From DASWIV01 sp036397475 (GTDB lineage: Bacteria; JAJVIF01; JAPKYR01), in the NCBI GenBank assembly GCA_036397475.1, contig DASWIV010000326.1, positions 1-21,984 of the forward strand: a stretch of 21,984 nucleotides of DNA, written 5' to 3'. This document shows, one piece after another, positions 7,167 to 15,731 of this stretch. The position numbers and the translations under genes were made by a program. The notes under the pieces are model-generated. The model worked only from the letters and a program-made list of their open reading frames with translations, did not search any database and was not told where the DNA came from. Position 1 is the stretch's first letter; each line of letters starts with the position of its first letter.

Positions 7167-8378
7167 ATGCAGGTTATTTTTGGCATCTCGGGAAGTGTAG
7201 CCGCCTTCAAGGGGCTGGAAGTTATCCGGCTTCTTGTCGCTGATGGCGTGAACGTTCATCCTGTACTCTCCCGTGGCGGATCAGAATTCATCACGAGGAT
7301 TTCGCTAGAAGCGCTTTCCGGGAATCCCGCGACCAGTGAGATATTTTCGGATGCTCACCACGACGATATCGAGCATATCGCGGTGGTGAAACATTCCGAT
7401 TTAATGGTTACTTGTCCGGCGTCGGCGGATATCATCGCGAAGTATGCCCATGGGATAGCCGATGATCCTCTTGCTCTGACCGCGCTGACATTTGGAACCC
7501 CGCATCTGATTGTTCCTGCGATGAATCACCGTATGTGGAATAATCCTGCGACCAGCGCGAATGTTGAGACGCTCACCGGCCGGGGATACGAGTTTGTAGG
7601 TCCGGTGGAAGGCATGATGGCGTGCAACGAGTATGGAACGGGTCATCTTGCCGATGTTGCGACAATCCACGGCGAAATAATGACCAGGCTCGGGCGTAAT
7701 GGTCCCTTGAATGGAGTCAAGGTCCTGGTGACAGCCGGGTCCACGCGAGAGAAGATAGACGACGCCAGGTTTATCTCGAACAGGTCGTCGGGGAAAATGG
7801 GGTTCGCCCTCGCTGAGGCAGCCAGAAATCTCGGAGCGAAAACAACACTGGTTACGGGTATACATGATGTTCCCGTGAGCGCCAGTGCAGGAGTTAACGT
7901 AAAAAAAGTTGACTCAGCCTCTGAAATGTATGATACGGTGCTTAATGCCGGGAAGGAATCCGACGTGATCCTGATGGCAGCTGCTGTCCCGGATTTTACT
8001 GTGGCAAATCCCAAGAAGGGGAAACTGAAAAAATCCGATGGTCTTCCCATCCTGAAACTTGCTCCGACTGAAGATATCCTGCTCGCTCTAGGTAAAAAAA
8101 AGAATAAGCGGCAGGTATTGATCGGATTTGCGGCGGAGTACGGCAACAAAGGCAAAAAAGAAGTCGTGCGTAAATGCATCGAGAAAAATTGCGACTTTAT
8201 GTGTCATAATGATATTTCAAGGAAAGACGCGGGATTCGAGACGGATGATAACGAGATGACGATCATCTGGCCGGATGGAAAAGAAAAACTATTGAAACTG
8301 GCTCCCAAAAAGGAGGTCGCCGGTTCCATTCTGTGCGAAGTAATAAATTTGAGAGACGGAAGCAAGGATTCGAAATAA
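7167..8378 (+). CDS. coaBC: Bifunctional phosphopantothenoylcysteine synthetase/decarboxylase CoaBC (Dfp)
   Basis: It makes 4-phosphopantetheine for coenzyme A: the CoaB half joins 4-phosphopantothenate and cysteine using CTP, and the FMN-dependent CoaC half decarboxylates the product. The N-terminal CoaC domain (about 1-180) has GISGSVAAFKGLE, the catalytic histidine in IEHIAVVKHSD, and PAMNHRMWNNPA. The CoaB domain (about 185-400) has GSTREKIDDARFISNRSSGKMG, MAAAVPDFTVANPKKGKLKK and VLIGFAAEYG. The substrate-clamp segment reads GMMACNEYGTGHLAD where most CoaC enzymes have ACGxxGxGRM; the cysteine is kept but neighbours differ. Length (403) is normal. A gggga lies about 10 bases before the ATG. 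Confidence 0.96.
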   Translation: MQVIFGISGSVAAFKGLEVIRLLVADGVNVHPVLSRGGSEFITRISLEALSGNPATSEIFSDAHHDDIEHIAVVKHSDLMVTCPASADIIAKYAHGIADDPLALTALTFGTPHLIVPAMNHRMWNNPATSANVETLTGRGYEFVGPVEGMMACNEYGTGHLADVATIHGEIMTRLGRNGPLNGVKVLVTAGSTREKIDDARFISNRSSGKMGFALAEAARNLGAKTTLVTGIHDVPVSASAGVNVKKVDSASEMYDTVLNAGKESDVILMAAAVPDFTVANPKKGKLKKSDGLPILKLAPTEDILLALGKKKNKRQVLIGFAAEYGNKGKKEVVRKCIEKNCDFMCHNDISRKDAGFETDDNEMTIIWPDGKEKLLKLAPKKEVAGSILCEVINLRDGSKDSK

Positions 8379-8397
8379 ACGAGGAGAAAAAAAGTAA

Positions 8398-10203
8398 ATG
8401 GATATCAGAAAATCATGGAAAGTGATGCTCGTGTTGGTCGTTATGGGTCTGGTAATGCAGACCATGGCGCCGTCACCGACTCGCGCCCAGGATTCAGGTC
8501 CGGCTTTTATTCAGACCGAAGTGGCGTCGGTGAACGGGCAGGTCTTCACCGAACGTGAGCTGTTCTTCACGATGATGAGAGAATTCGGTCCCAGCATAAT
8601 CGACGATCTGGTGGAGAACGCGCTTATCGCGAGCCAGGCGGAGAGTCTTGGTGTAACGATCGGAGACAACGAAATTGAGGATTACCTTTCAACTGCATAC
8701 ACTCAGGAAAAACGGAATGTCCTGATAAACGCATTCGGACGCGATACCATCGAGAAAAGCATCGGGATTGAGATCCTTGCTTTCAATACCGTCGGGGCGA
8801 AAATTGACGAGGTTATCAAAACTTACAATATAAATGTGGACGATGAGCTGATCAGGAATTTCTACCTGCAGAATCTTCCATTGTGGGCGGAACCCGCGAC
8901 TGTCCGGTTCAGCATGATCGAATGTGCGACCCAGTCCGCCGCACAGGCTGCGTACGACAGGATCAGCGGCGGTGAATTGTTCGAGGATGTTTGCATCGAG
9001 GTAAGTACCCATGAACTGACCAGGATTTACGGCGGCGATATCGGAGCTGCTGTTCCCAAGGGATATTCCGAGGGTGAGCGCATGAAGATCGAGGATGCCG
9101 CGTTCGGCCAGATTATCGGCGATATTACCGCCCCTTTCGAATCCGATGGAAAATGGTATGTGATTAAAACCACAGCTAAAACCGAATACAGGGAACCCAC
9201 ACTCGAGGAACTGTACGATACGATTCACGCCTCGCTCCTGGACCGCGAGGTCCAGCCTTATCTTGAGCAGTGGCGTACCGACCTGTGGCAAAACGCTGAT
9301 ATTGATGTTGCATATCCTGTTTACATCGATACTTTCACCTCAACCTTTCAGGCAGGAGCTGACGGAAGTTTCATTGCGCCGGTTGTCGCCGTTGTTAACA
9401 GTAAGGAGATCACAGAGACGCAGTTATTTTTCCATCTGTTGAGAGATCATGGCAGCGAAGTTATCGAGACGGTGATTGAATATATTTTGCTTACACAGGA
9501 AGGAACCCGCCAGGGACTCAGTGTTACAACTGCCGACGCCCGAAGTTACCTCCAGTCAATTTACCCGTCGGAGAAACTCCAGGTACTGGACGCTGCATTC
9601 ACAAACAATGCACTGGACCAGACCATGCTCCACGAATTGTCCGCGGTACAGATGATGGGCGCCAGGATTGAAGAGATTGTAAACGAATACAACATTGAGG
9701 TAACAGATGATGAGATCCTGAATTACTACCTCCAGAATCTTACGAAGTGGTCAAATCCGGATATGGTCAGATTCAGCATGATCATGGTCGCGACACAGAA
9801 TGAAGCGACCGCCGCGAGGGCAAGGATTGTAGGCGGCGAGACTTTCGCCGCTGTCTGTCGCGATGTCAGTATCGAGGAAGGCACTCGTGCCCACGATGGC
9901 GATATTGGCGATTACATTCCCAAGGGCATCGCATCGGGAGTAAACTCGATAATCGAGGATACCGCGTTCGGACTGAACATCGGTGAAGTCAGCCAGCCCT
10001 TCCAGGTTGGCGCTAACTGGATGATAATCAAGGTTACTGACAAGGTCGACGCTTACGAGCCTTCCCTTTCTGAAATGCGCGAAGAGATTTACACGTTACT
10101 TCTCAGGGAAAAAGTGCTCCCATTCCTTGTCGGCTGGCAGAAAAATTTATGGGAAAGCTCGGATATCAATGTAACCTATCCGATATATAAGGAGACGGAC
10201 TAA
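8398..10203 (+). CDS. Secreted tandem SurA/parvulin-like protein (two foldase units, active-site His absent)
   Basis: Predicted exported periplasmic chaperone. Residues 1-31 form a Sec signal peptide (basic start, hydrophobic core VMLVLVVMGLVM, likely cut near TRA|QD). The rest is two homologous units of about 270 residues: 42-311 and 330-599. Each begins with a SurA_N-like helical segment (VASVNGQVFTERELFF; VAVVNSKEITETQLFF), then a parvulin-type domain (VRFSMIECAT...GGDIGAAVPKG; VRFSMIMVAT...DGDIGDYIPKG), then a closing helix and ADIDVAYPVY or SDINVTYPIY. Active parvulins have a histidine in the first strand (HILV) and another near the end (GYHII). Here both units show FSMI and KWYVIK or NWMIIK instead, so isomerase activity is doubtful and a holdase role more likely. 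A gaggag lies upstream. It follows coaBC by 19 bases and ends at a terminator. Confidence 0.85.
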   Translation: MDIRKSWKVMLVLVVMGLVMQTMAPSPTRAQDSGPAFIQTEVASVNGQVFTERELFFTMMREFGPSIIDDLVENALIASQAESLGVTIGDNEIEDYLSTAYTQEKRNVLINAFGRDTIEKSIGIEILAFNTVGAKIDEVIKTYNINVDDELIRNFYLQNLPLWAEPATVRFSMIECATQSAAQAAYDRISGGELFEDVCIEVSTHELTRIYGGDIGAAVPKGYSEGERMKIEDAAFGQIIGDITAPFESDGKWYVIKTTAKTEYREPTLEELYDTIHASLLDREVQPYLEQWRTDLWQNADIDVAYPVYIDTFTSTFQAGADGSFIAPVVAVVNSKEITETQLFFHLLRDHGSEVIETVIEYILLTQEGTRQGLSVTTADARSYLQSIYPSEKLQVLDAAFTNNALDQTMLHELSAVQMMGARIEEIVNEYNIEVTDDEILNYYLQNLTKWSNPDMVRFSMIMVATQNEATAARARIVGGETFAAVCRDVSIEEGTRAHDGDIGDYIPKGIASGVNSIIEDTAFGLNIGEVSQPFQVGANWMIIKVTDKVDAYEPSLSEMREEIYTLLLREKVLPFLVGWQKNLWESSDINVTYPIYKETD

Positions 10204-10254
10204 CCGGGGATCACTCCAAATGAAGCTGAAAAAGTTCATTGATGAAAACCAGTG

Positions 10255-10283
10255 CCGGACCTGAAAGGGTCCGGTTTTTATTT
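10255..10283 (+). terminator. Intrinsic terminator after the tandem foldase gene
   Basis: A seven-base perfect stem, ccggacc (10255-10261) with ggtccgg (10268-10274), around a six-base loop, is followed at once by tttttattt. This is the standard form of a rho-independent terminator, 52 bases after the stop at 10203. It probably ends the gmk-rpoZ-coaBC-foldase transcript. Confidence 0.88.
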
Positions 10284-10291
10284 AATGGTAT

Positions 10292-10321
10292 AATCCACTC
10301 TTCGGAAAGGGTGGATTTTTT
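10292..10321 (+). promoter_or_regulatory. Second terminator-like hairpin that may mask the priA start
   Basis: An 11-base-pair stem (aatccactctt 10292-10302 with aagggtggatt 10307-10317, one G-U pair) closed by a cgga loop is followed by six T (10316-10321). The priA TTG start is at 10324, only three bases further. The only Shine-Dalgarno-like bases, gggtgga (10309-10315), lie in the 3' arm of the stem. It could act as a back-up terminator for the upstream unit, as a priA attenuator, or as a translational mask. A TATAAT at 10289-10294 overlaps its 5' edge, but no matching -35 box is seen. Confidence 0.6.
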
Positions 10322-10323
10322 CG

Positions 10324-12897
10324 TTGGACAAGTCATCCCTTGAAAATTCTACGGTTTCAGGCGGAACGGGAACGATCGAACTCCCCAGGTTCGCGCTTGT
10401 TGTCCCGGTCAGCGGGTCCGGCAGGATCGACAGGTCCCTCGTTTACTCGATCCCAGGCGAATTCAGGCCAGCAATAAAAATTGGCTCTATCGTTGCCGTT
10501 GGTGTCCGGAAATCTGTCCGTATCGGGATTGTAACGGGCTTCATGAAACCTGAAAAGATAGATCCGCCAATAAGGGAAAAAATACGTCCGATCCGGGATG
10601 TCTATGCCGATGACGAATTGATCGGTGAGTGGGAAGTTGAAGTTGCCAGATGGATGTCCCGGTATTACGCCTGCAGCCTTAGGGACGCGTTTTCTCCGTT
10701 CATACCTGAGATAAAAGCTTTGCGGGCGATATCGTATCTTGTGGTTCCCGACAGGAATAAATTCTTCAGCGAAATAAATGAGCTCGGTCTTCTCTTCAGC
10801 ACTTCCAGCGAAGTGAAACTCGAGGAAAGATCCGACGGGTTATTCGGAACCTCGAACAAGGCGCTGATGGATGTTCTTGTTTCCGGTGGGATTACTGAAG
10901 AATCCGCGTCTGAAAAAATCGACGGGTGGATCGACTGCGGAATTTTACAGACTGATATTGTCATACGGTCGAAAATTACTCACGCGGGAAAGGGCGGATA
11001 CCTGACACTTTCCGAAATTGGACGCGGAATTAATCCGTCGGAAATTCGCTCGACAAAACAGCGCCAGGTAATCGAGCTGTTTTTATCCGTAAGCCCGGTC
11101 CTTGCACGCGACATTGTCCTGCGCGAGATACCCGGTTCGCAATCAGCAATAAAAACAATGCTTAAGAAATCCCTCATGGAAGAGATTGTCGATGAATCCC
11201 TGATCCCATCCGGGGTACATTCACCTTCCGATATGGAACTGACTGTCGCCCAAAAAGCCGCCGTTAAAAAAATTTGCGATTCTACCGATAAGGCTGAGGA
11301 TCAAACGTTCCTTCTTTTCGGAGTGACGGGCAGCGGGAAAACTGAAGTTTATATCGAAGTCTGCCGCCATGTTCTCTCGCTTGGAAAAACCGCGACAGTG
11401 CTCGTTCCTGAGATAGCGTTGACTCACCAGGCGGTCAAAAGATTCATGGCGGTTTTTCCGGGGAGGATTGCTCTTTTTCACAGTGAGTTGACCGACCGCG
11501 AAAGGCTTCATGAATGGCGGGCGGTTAGAAAAGGAGAACGGGATATAGTCATCGGGGCGCGATCCGCCCTGTTTGTCCCATTGAAAAATCGGGGCGTGAT
11601 AATTATCGACGAGGAATCGGAGACAGCGTACAAGCAGCATCAGCGTCCACGGTACAACGCGAGAGAAGTCGCCCGGAAAATGGCGAATATGGAAAATAGC
11701 GTGGTCGTGCTCGGGAGTGCCACTCCTTCGGTAGAATCCTTTTATCGTGCGAAAAATAACAGTTATGAAATGATTGCGCTTCCGGACCGTGTTGTTGGCG
11801 GCCAGCTTCCGGAAGTTAGAATTACACGCCCGACCCCGCGGAAATCGAAAGATGCCCGGACTATAAAAGTAAAGGGAAAAGAATTTGCGCTCGGACTGAT
11901 CTCCGGTAAATTAAAGGAGGAGCTTGAGAATACATTAAACTCAAACCGGCAGGCGATCCTGCTTTTGAATCAGCGCGGATTTTCGCGGACACTGATATGC
12001 CAGGAATGCGGATGGGTGCCTGTGTGCGAAAATTGCGATGTCCCGCTTACGTACCATCGCATTGGAAATATTCAACTGTGCCATTACTGCGGACATCGTG
12101 AGCGGTCAAGTGTCAGGTGTGGAAAATGTGCGTCGGAAAAACTCGATTATCTTGGCTACGGAACCGAACGTCTGGAAGCCGAAGTAAGATTTATATTTCC
12201 GGACGCAAGGATTCATCGAATGGACCGCGACACCGTCAGGACGCGTGGGCGCCGAAAGAAAATTATCGACGACATGCGTGCGGGAAATGTGGATATTCTT
12301 GTCGGGACACAGATGATCGCCAAAGGGCTTGATTTTCCGAATGTCCGCCTTGTAGGTGTCGTTTCCGCGGATTCGAGCCTCTTCATTCCCGATTTCCGTG
12401 CATCCGAAAGAACATTTCAATTGCTGACACAGGTAGTCGGACGCGCGGGACGGTCCGATGCGCTTGAACTTGAAGGCGGCGGGATTGCGATTATCCAGAG
12501 TTACAGCCCCGACAACCGTGTCCTGCAGACAGCGTCGCGCCAGGACTATATTGAGTTTTACAATTCGGAAATAATCCTCCGCCAGAAATTCGGATACCCG
12601 CCGTCGGTGAAACTCGCGAGAATTTTATTCGCCGGAAAAAACGCTGGCCATGTGGGGTCCACCTCGGATTTGTACTCACAAATGCTGAAGAGATCGGGAG
12701 CAGGGGATAAAATCATTGTCGCCGGACCCGCACCTGCCCCTCTCGAAAGGCTCGAAGGAAAATATCGGTATCACATTATTTTGAAATCGGTAACGACATC
12801 CGACCTGGCAGCGGTTCTTGGATACATGCTGAAGAAATTCAAACCGCCGGCGGACGTCAAGGTTGAGATCGATGTCGATCCGGTATCGATGATGTAG
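10324..12897 (+). CDS. priA: Primosomal replication restart helicase PriA
   Basis: PriA recognises stalled or broken replication forks and reloads the replicative helicase. The 857 residues have a DNA-binding N-terminal domain (ELPRFALVVPVSGSGRIDRSLVYSIP, from 19), Walker A GVTGSGKTE (333-341), Walker B IIIDEES (426-432), GSATPS (464-469), and eight zinc-binding cysteines (559, 562, 568, 571, 586, 589, 599, 602). Then come GTQMIAKGLDFPNV (661-674), QVVGRAGR (703-710) and the usual close VEIDVDPVSM. The start must be TTG 10324: no other start codon fits between the upstream stop and the conserved N-terminal domain. The protein is longer than E. coli PriA (732), and the usual DEEH box reads DEES. 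The gene ends three bases from the convergent lipoprotein gene. Confidence 0.97.
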   Translation: MDKSSLENSTVSGGTGTIELPRFALVVPVSGSGRIDRSLVYSIPGEFRPAIKIGSIVAVGVRKSVRIGIVTGFMKPEKIDPPIREKIRPIRDVYADDELIGEWEVEVARWMSRYYACSLRDAFSPFIPEIKALRAISYLVVPDRNKFFSEINELGLLFSTSSEVKLEERSDGLFGTSNKALMDVLVSGGITEESASEKIDGWIDCGILQTDIVIRSKITHAGKGGYLTLSEIGRGINPSEIRSTKQRQVIELFLSVSPVLARDIVLREIPGSQSAIKTMLKKSLMEEIVDESLIPSGVHSPSDMELTVAQKAAVKKICDSTDKAEDQTFLLFGVTGSGKTEVYIEVCRHVLSLGKTATVLVPEIALTHQAVKRFMAVFPGRIALFHSELTDRERLHEWRAVRKGERDIVIGARSALFVPLKNRGVIIIDEESETAYKQHQRPRYNAREVARKMANMENSVVVLGSATPSVESFYRAKNNSYEMIALPDRVVGGQLPEVRITRPTPRKSKDARTIKVKGKEFALGLISGKLKEELENTLNSNRQAILLLNQRGFSRTLICQECGWVPVCENCDVPLTYHRIGNIQLCHYCGHRERSSVRCGKCASEKLDYLGYGTERLEAEVRFIFPDARIHRMDRDTVRTRGRRKKIIDDMRAGNVDILVGTQMIAKGLDFPNVRLVGVVSADSSLFIPDFRASERTFQLLTQVVGRAGRSDALELEGGGIAIIQSYSPDNRVLQTASRQDYIEFYNSEIILRQKFGYPPSVKLARILFAGKNAGHVGSTSDLYSQMLKRSGAGDKIIVAGPAPAPLERLEGKYRYHIILKSVTTSDLAAVLGYMLKKFKPPADVKVEIDVDPVSMM

Positions 12898-12900
12898 GAT

Positions 12901-14187
12901 TTATCCCGGTCCCCACGAAAATCTGATCTGCTGACTGTCGTTAACCTGCCAGCTCACCAGAAAAAAGGTCTGGTCCTGCTGCATCGCTTCCAGTGTTCCG
13001 GACTGGAATCTCTGGGGGTCCCACGGCACATAATTCAGCCGCCATGTCTCAACCAGCGAATCTGGATCGACATGTTCCGTATCGAGCGCACTGCGCGATC
13101 GTCCACGGGACCATTTGTTCAGCGAATAAATGAGAAAATCCCCGGTGGGAGCGAAATCCACATAAATAGACTGCCCCTCAAATGCCGTAAGACGCCTTTC
13201 ATTGCCGGAAACCAGGCTGTACAGGTATAACTGGTCGCTTTCCAGTACCGCGTCATTTTCCTTGATCTCGTCTGTGAAATTTACTGTGTAAATTATGTAG
13301 TTGCCATTCGGATGCCAGCGCGGATGCGACGCGTAGAAGTATCTTGGCGACACGGTAAGCTGTTCCTTTTCATGTGAACCTGTATCCACCAGGAAAACCT
13401 CGATCCTTGCATCGACTTCCATTGTGGCGACCAGTTTATTCCCGTCGGGAGAAAATCCGCCAATCTCCTTCAGATTGTTTCCGGGTAGGGTTTCCCACTG
13501 CCCCGAATTTGAACGCATTGCTAGAGTGGCTCCATCGCCGGAATCGGCGGACCCGATCGATGCGGCGACCTGCGAATCGTCTGGTGAAACGACAGCATCG
13601 TAGATTGGCGACTGTGTCGAATATATTTCTGATTCAATGAACGTTATCTCGGGATCGGAAATATACGATTCTTTTCCCGGTTCAAAAATTTCGTCCCCCT
13701 CTGTTCTCATAAATTCCAGTTCGATTATTTTGCTTGTGCCGTTATTTTCGCTGCCGAACAGTATCACCGTGCCATCGCGACTTACGCCCCACGGCGAGGC
13801 AGAATCCGATTTTATCCGGGTGGCAGGAATCGCCTCGGTAGCCACATCGAAGTCGGTTTCCATTCTCGTGACGTATAAATAGCCATCGCGATCTTTCCGG
13901 AGAAGGTACACGCTTGATTCGCTGCATTTCAGGTCGAGTATTCCCTGTTCCCTGGTGATGATCCTCTCGATATCCTTTGTGTGCACCGGTATGCGATAAA
14001 CGCTCGTCTGTCCGTTATGATTTTCACAGCAATAAAGCGGCATGTTCAAAACAAGGTCGCGGTTTATGGTATCACTGATGATTTCAAGGTCGGGTTCGTT
14101 ATGGCATCCGGTGATCAGGATCAACAGGGTCACGGCCAGAATGGCGGCGGCGTGAATTATTGTTTTCGATGCTTTCAGGTAATTCAT
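12901..14187 (-). CDS. TolB-like beta-propeller lipoprotein
   Basis: Predicted 428-residue lipoprotein. The chosen ATG (14187) gives MNYLKASKTIIHAAAILAV and a lipobox ending LITGC around residue 29, so the cysteine would be lipid-modified. The frame is open further upstream to 14328, but that part overlaps the MATE gene and lacks signal character. The mature part has WD40/PD40-type blade motifs: VVSPDDSQVAASI, FSPDGNKLVATM, RWHPNGNYIIYTV and FAPTGDFLIYSL, typical of TolB and other six-to-eight-bladed propellers. It has no enzyme motif and probably acts in protein-protein contact at the inner or outer membrane. It lies 47 bases after the MATE gene, probably in the same transcript. No terminator separates it from convergent priA. 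Confidence 0.83.
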   Translation of the reverse strand: MNYLKASKTIIHAAAILAVTLLILITGCHNEPDLEIISDTINRDLVLNMPLYCCENHNGQTSVYRIPVHTKDIERIITREQGILDLKCSESSVYLLRKDRDGYLYVTRMETDFDVATEAIPATRIKSDSASPWGVSRDGTVILFGSENNGTSKIIELEFMRTEGDEIFEPGKESYISDPEITFIESEIYSTQSPIYDAVVSPDDSQVAASIGSADSGDGATLAMRSNSGQWETLPGNNLKEIGGFSPDGNKLVATMEVDARIEVFLVDTGSHEKEQLTVSPRYFYASHPRWHPNGNYIIYTVNFTDEIKENDAVLESDQLYLYSLVSGNERRLTAFEGQSIYVDFAPTGDFLIYSLNKWSRGRSRSALDTEHVDPDSLVETWRLNYVPWDPQRFQSGTLEAMQQDQTFFLVSWQVNDSQQIRFSWGPG

Positions 14188-14234
14188 GAAAAATTCCGAT
14201 GAGAGTATACAGTATTTACAGGTATGATGTTTTG

Positions 14235-15683
14235 TCAGTTTACCCTGATTTTTTTCCAGTATCCTGTTCTGAAAAGGAATATGTAAACGCAGCATTCGAT
14301 TATGGACGATATTGCCATCGCCGTCCATACTCCCTTTTCATCCAGTGAAGTGTACGTCGAAAGCAGGTACGCAAGCGGGAGGCGGATGATCCATTGCCCG
14401 AGAATGTGAATGTATAACGGACGTAGCGCGTCTCCGGCTCCTCGCAACGCACCCGTTAAGACAAATCCCGACTGAAAAAGTTGAACTACTGCGTTAATTC
14501 TCAGGTACCAGGTCACCGACGCGATCACGGCTTCATCCTGGGAGAAGAATCTGACAATAACCTGTGGCGCGACCAGGAACACGATGCACGGGATAACCAT
14601 CAGCGCCAGTGCCGTTTTCCACGCTGTCCACGCCGCCTCTTCTGCCCGATCCGGCAATCCCGCCCCGAGATTCTGCCCGACCATTGTCCCGTTCGCGATC
14701 GATAATCCGATGAGCGGAAGGAATCCGAATGCTTCCGACGTGAATCCCACACCAAGCGATGTTTGCGCGACAGTCTTGACCGCGGTGAGCGACAGTATCC
14801 GGTACAGGATCATCACGTTGAAATTTCTCATCACGGCCTGTCCGCTGTTCGGGATTCCAAGGCGCAGAAGTTTCCAGAATTCGATCCAGCGGGGAGAAAA
14901 GTCCGATGGTTTCAAGGTCAGTAAATATTTCCCACTCATCAGCATCGCTATGATTATTGCAGCGCCTATCCCTCGCCCGACAACCGATCCGACAGCCGCT
15001 CCACGAATACCCATTTCGGGAAATCCGAAATTTCCGAAAATAAGGCAGTAATTCAGGAAAATATTCAGGAGATTTACCACAAGCATGATGATAAGCGGCG
15101 AAACAGTGTCGCCACGTCCCTGCATGACCGCAGTCCCGATGAACAGGAGGAAATAGAATGGGAGGTAATCGAAAATTATCTTGAGATACGATATCGCGTG
15201 CTCGTTGACTACAGGATCGGCATTGTAAAACAGTATCAGTTTCGGTATGAAAATATTCCCGATCAGTATCATCAGTACACCGAGAATCAAAGCGAAGAGC
15301 AGGGAATGCGCCGCGCTGACCTTGGCCTCCTGTTCCCGATTCGCGCCGGAGTGCTGGGCGACCAGGGTGATTGTCGCGAACGACGTACCCCATCCGAGGG
15401 CGAACAGGATCATTAACAGATTGTTTGAGAGGATAATCCCTGCCTGCGTATCCGTACCAATGTAACCCACCATTTTCAGGTCGGCCATATTTATCGCTAT
15501 GTTCAGGAAATTCGACGCAATAACAGGCACGGCAAGCAGTAATACTGTCTTAAGGATCGGTCCGCCGGTGAGGTCGAGCCCGCGCCTTTTTACTTCGGCT
15601 TTTGTAGGCGGACCGAAACCTACTGACCGCCTTGGGACATCAAGAATGGTCTCCGGTACATCATTTTTATCATTCCTGCTCAT
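14235..15683 (-). CDS. MATE-family multidrug/sodium-type efflux transporter
   Basis: An inner-membrane antiporter of the MATE family, exporting cationic compounds in exchange for sodium ions or protons. About twelve hydrophobic helices fill the 482 residues. The two halves share the usual opening: ILKTVLLLAVPVIASNFLNI near residue 42, then NMADLKMVGYIG; and FWKLLRLGIPNSGQAVMRN starting the second half. GTAVMQGRGDT and LTGALRGAGD are the paired MATE signatures after helices 5 and 11. A polar N-terminal extension of roughly 40 residues (with DVPRRSVGFGPPTK) precedes the first helix. No Shine-Dalgarno sequence is seen upstream of the ATG, so an internal start is possible. Substrate cannot be predicted. 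Confidence 0.94.
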   Translation of the reverse strand: MSRNDKNDVPETILDVPRRSVGFGPPTKAEVKRRGLDLTGGPILKTVLLLAVPVIASNFLNIAINMADLKMVGYIGTDTQAGIILSNNLLMILFALGWGTSFATITLVAQHSGANREQEAKVSAAHSLLFALILGVLMILIGNIFIPKLILFYNADPVVNEHAISYLKIIFDYLPFYFLLFIGTAVMQGRGDTVSPLIIMLVVNLLNIFLNYCLIFGNFGFPEMGIRGAAVGSVVGRGIGAAIIIAMLMSGKYLLTLKPSDFSPRWIEFWKLLRLGIPNSGQAVMRNFNVMILYRILSLTAVKTVAQTSLGVGFTSEAFGFLPLIGLSIANGTMVGQNLGAGLPDRAEEAAWTAWKTALALMVIPCIVFLVAPQVIVRFFSQDEAVIASVTWYLRINAVVQLFQSGFVLTGALRGAGDALRPLYIHILGQWIIRLPLAYLLSTYTSLDEKGVWTAMAISSIIECCVYIFLFRTGYWKKIRVN

Positions 15684-15731
15684 TATGCAAAACGAGGAGG
15701 GATGATTGCATATTGGGAAATGGTTTGTCGG

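Noticed and set aside
10289..10294. TATAAT as a -10 box for priA
   Set aside because: No -35-like sequence 16-18 bases upstream; that position is the 3' arm of the terminator stem. Its T/A bases are probably part of the gap between hairpins, so I did not list a promoter.
14533..15393. Second minus-strand frame of 286 codons inside the MATE gene
   Set aside because: Arg/Gly/Asp/Cys-rich sequence without helices or motifs; the overlapping frame has the MATE signatures and twelve hydrophobic helices.
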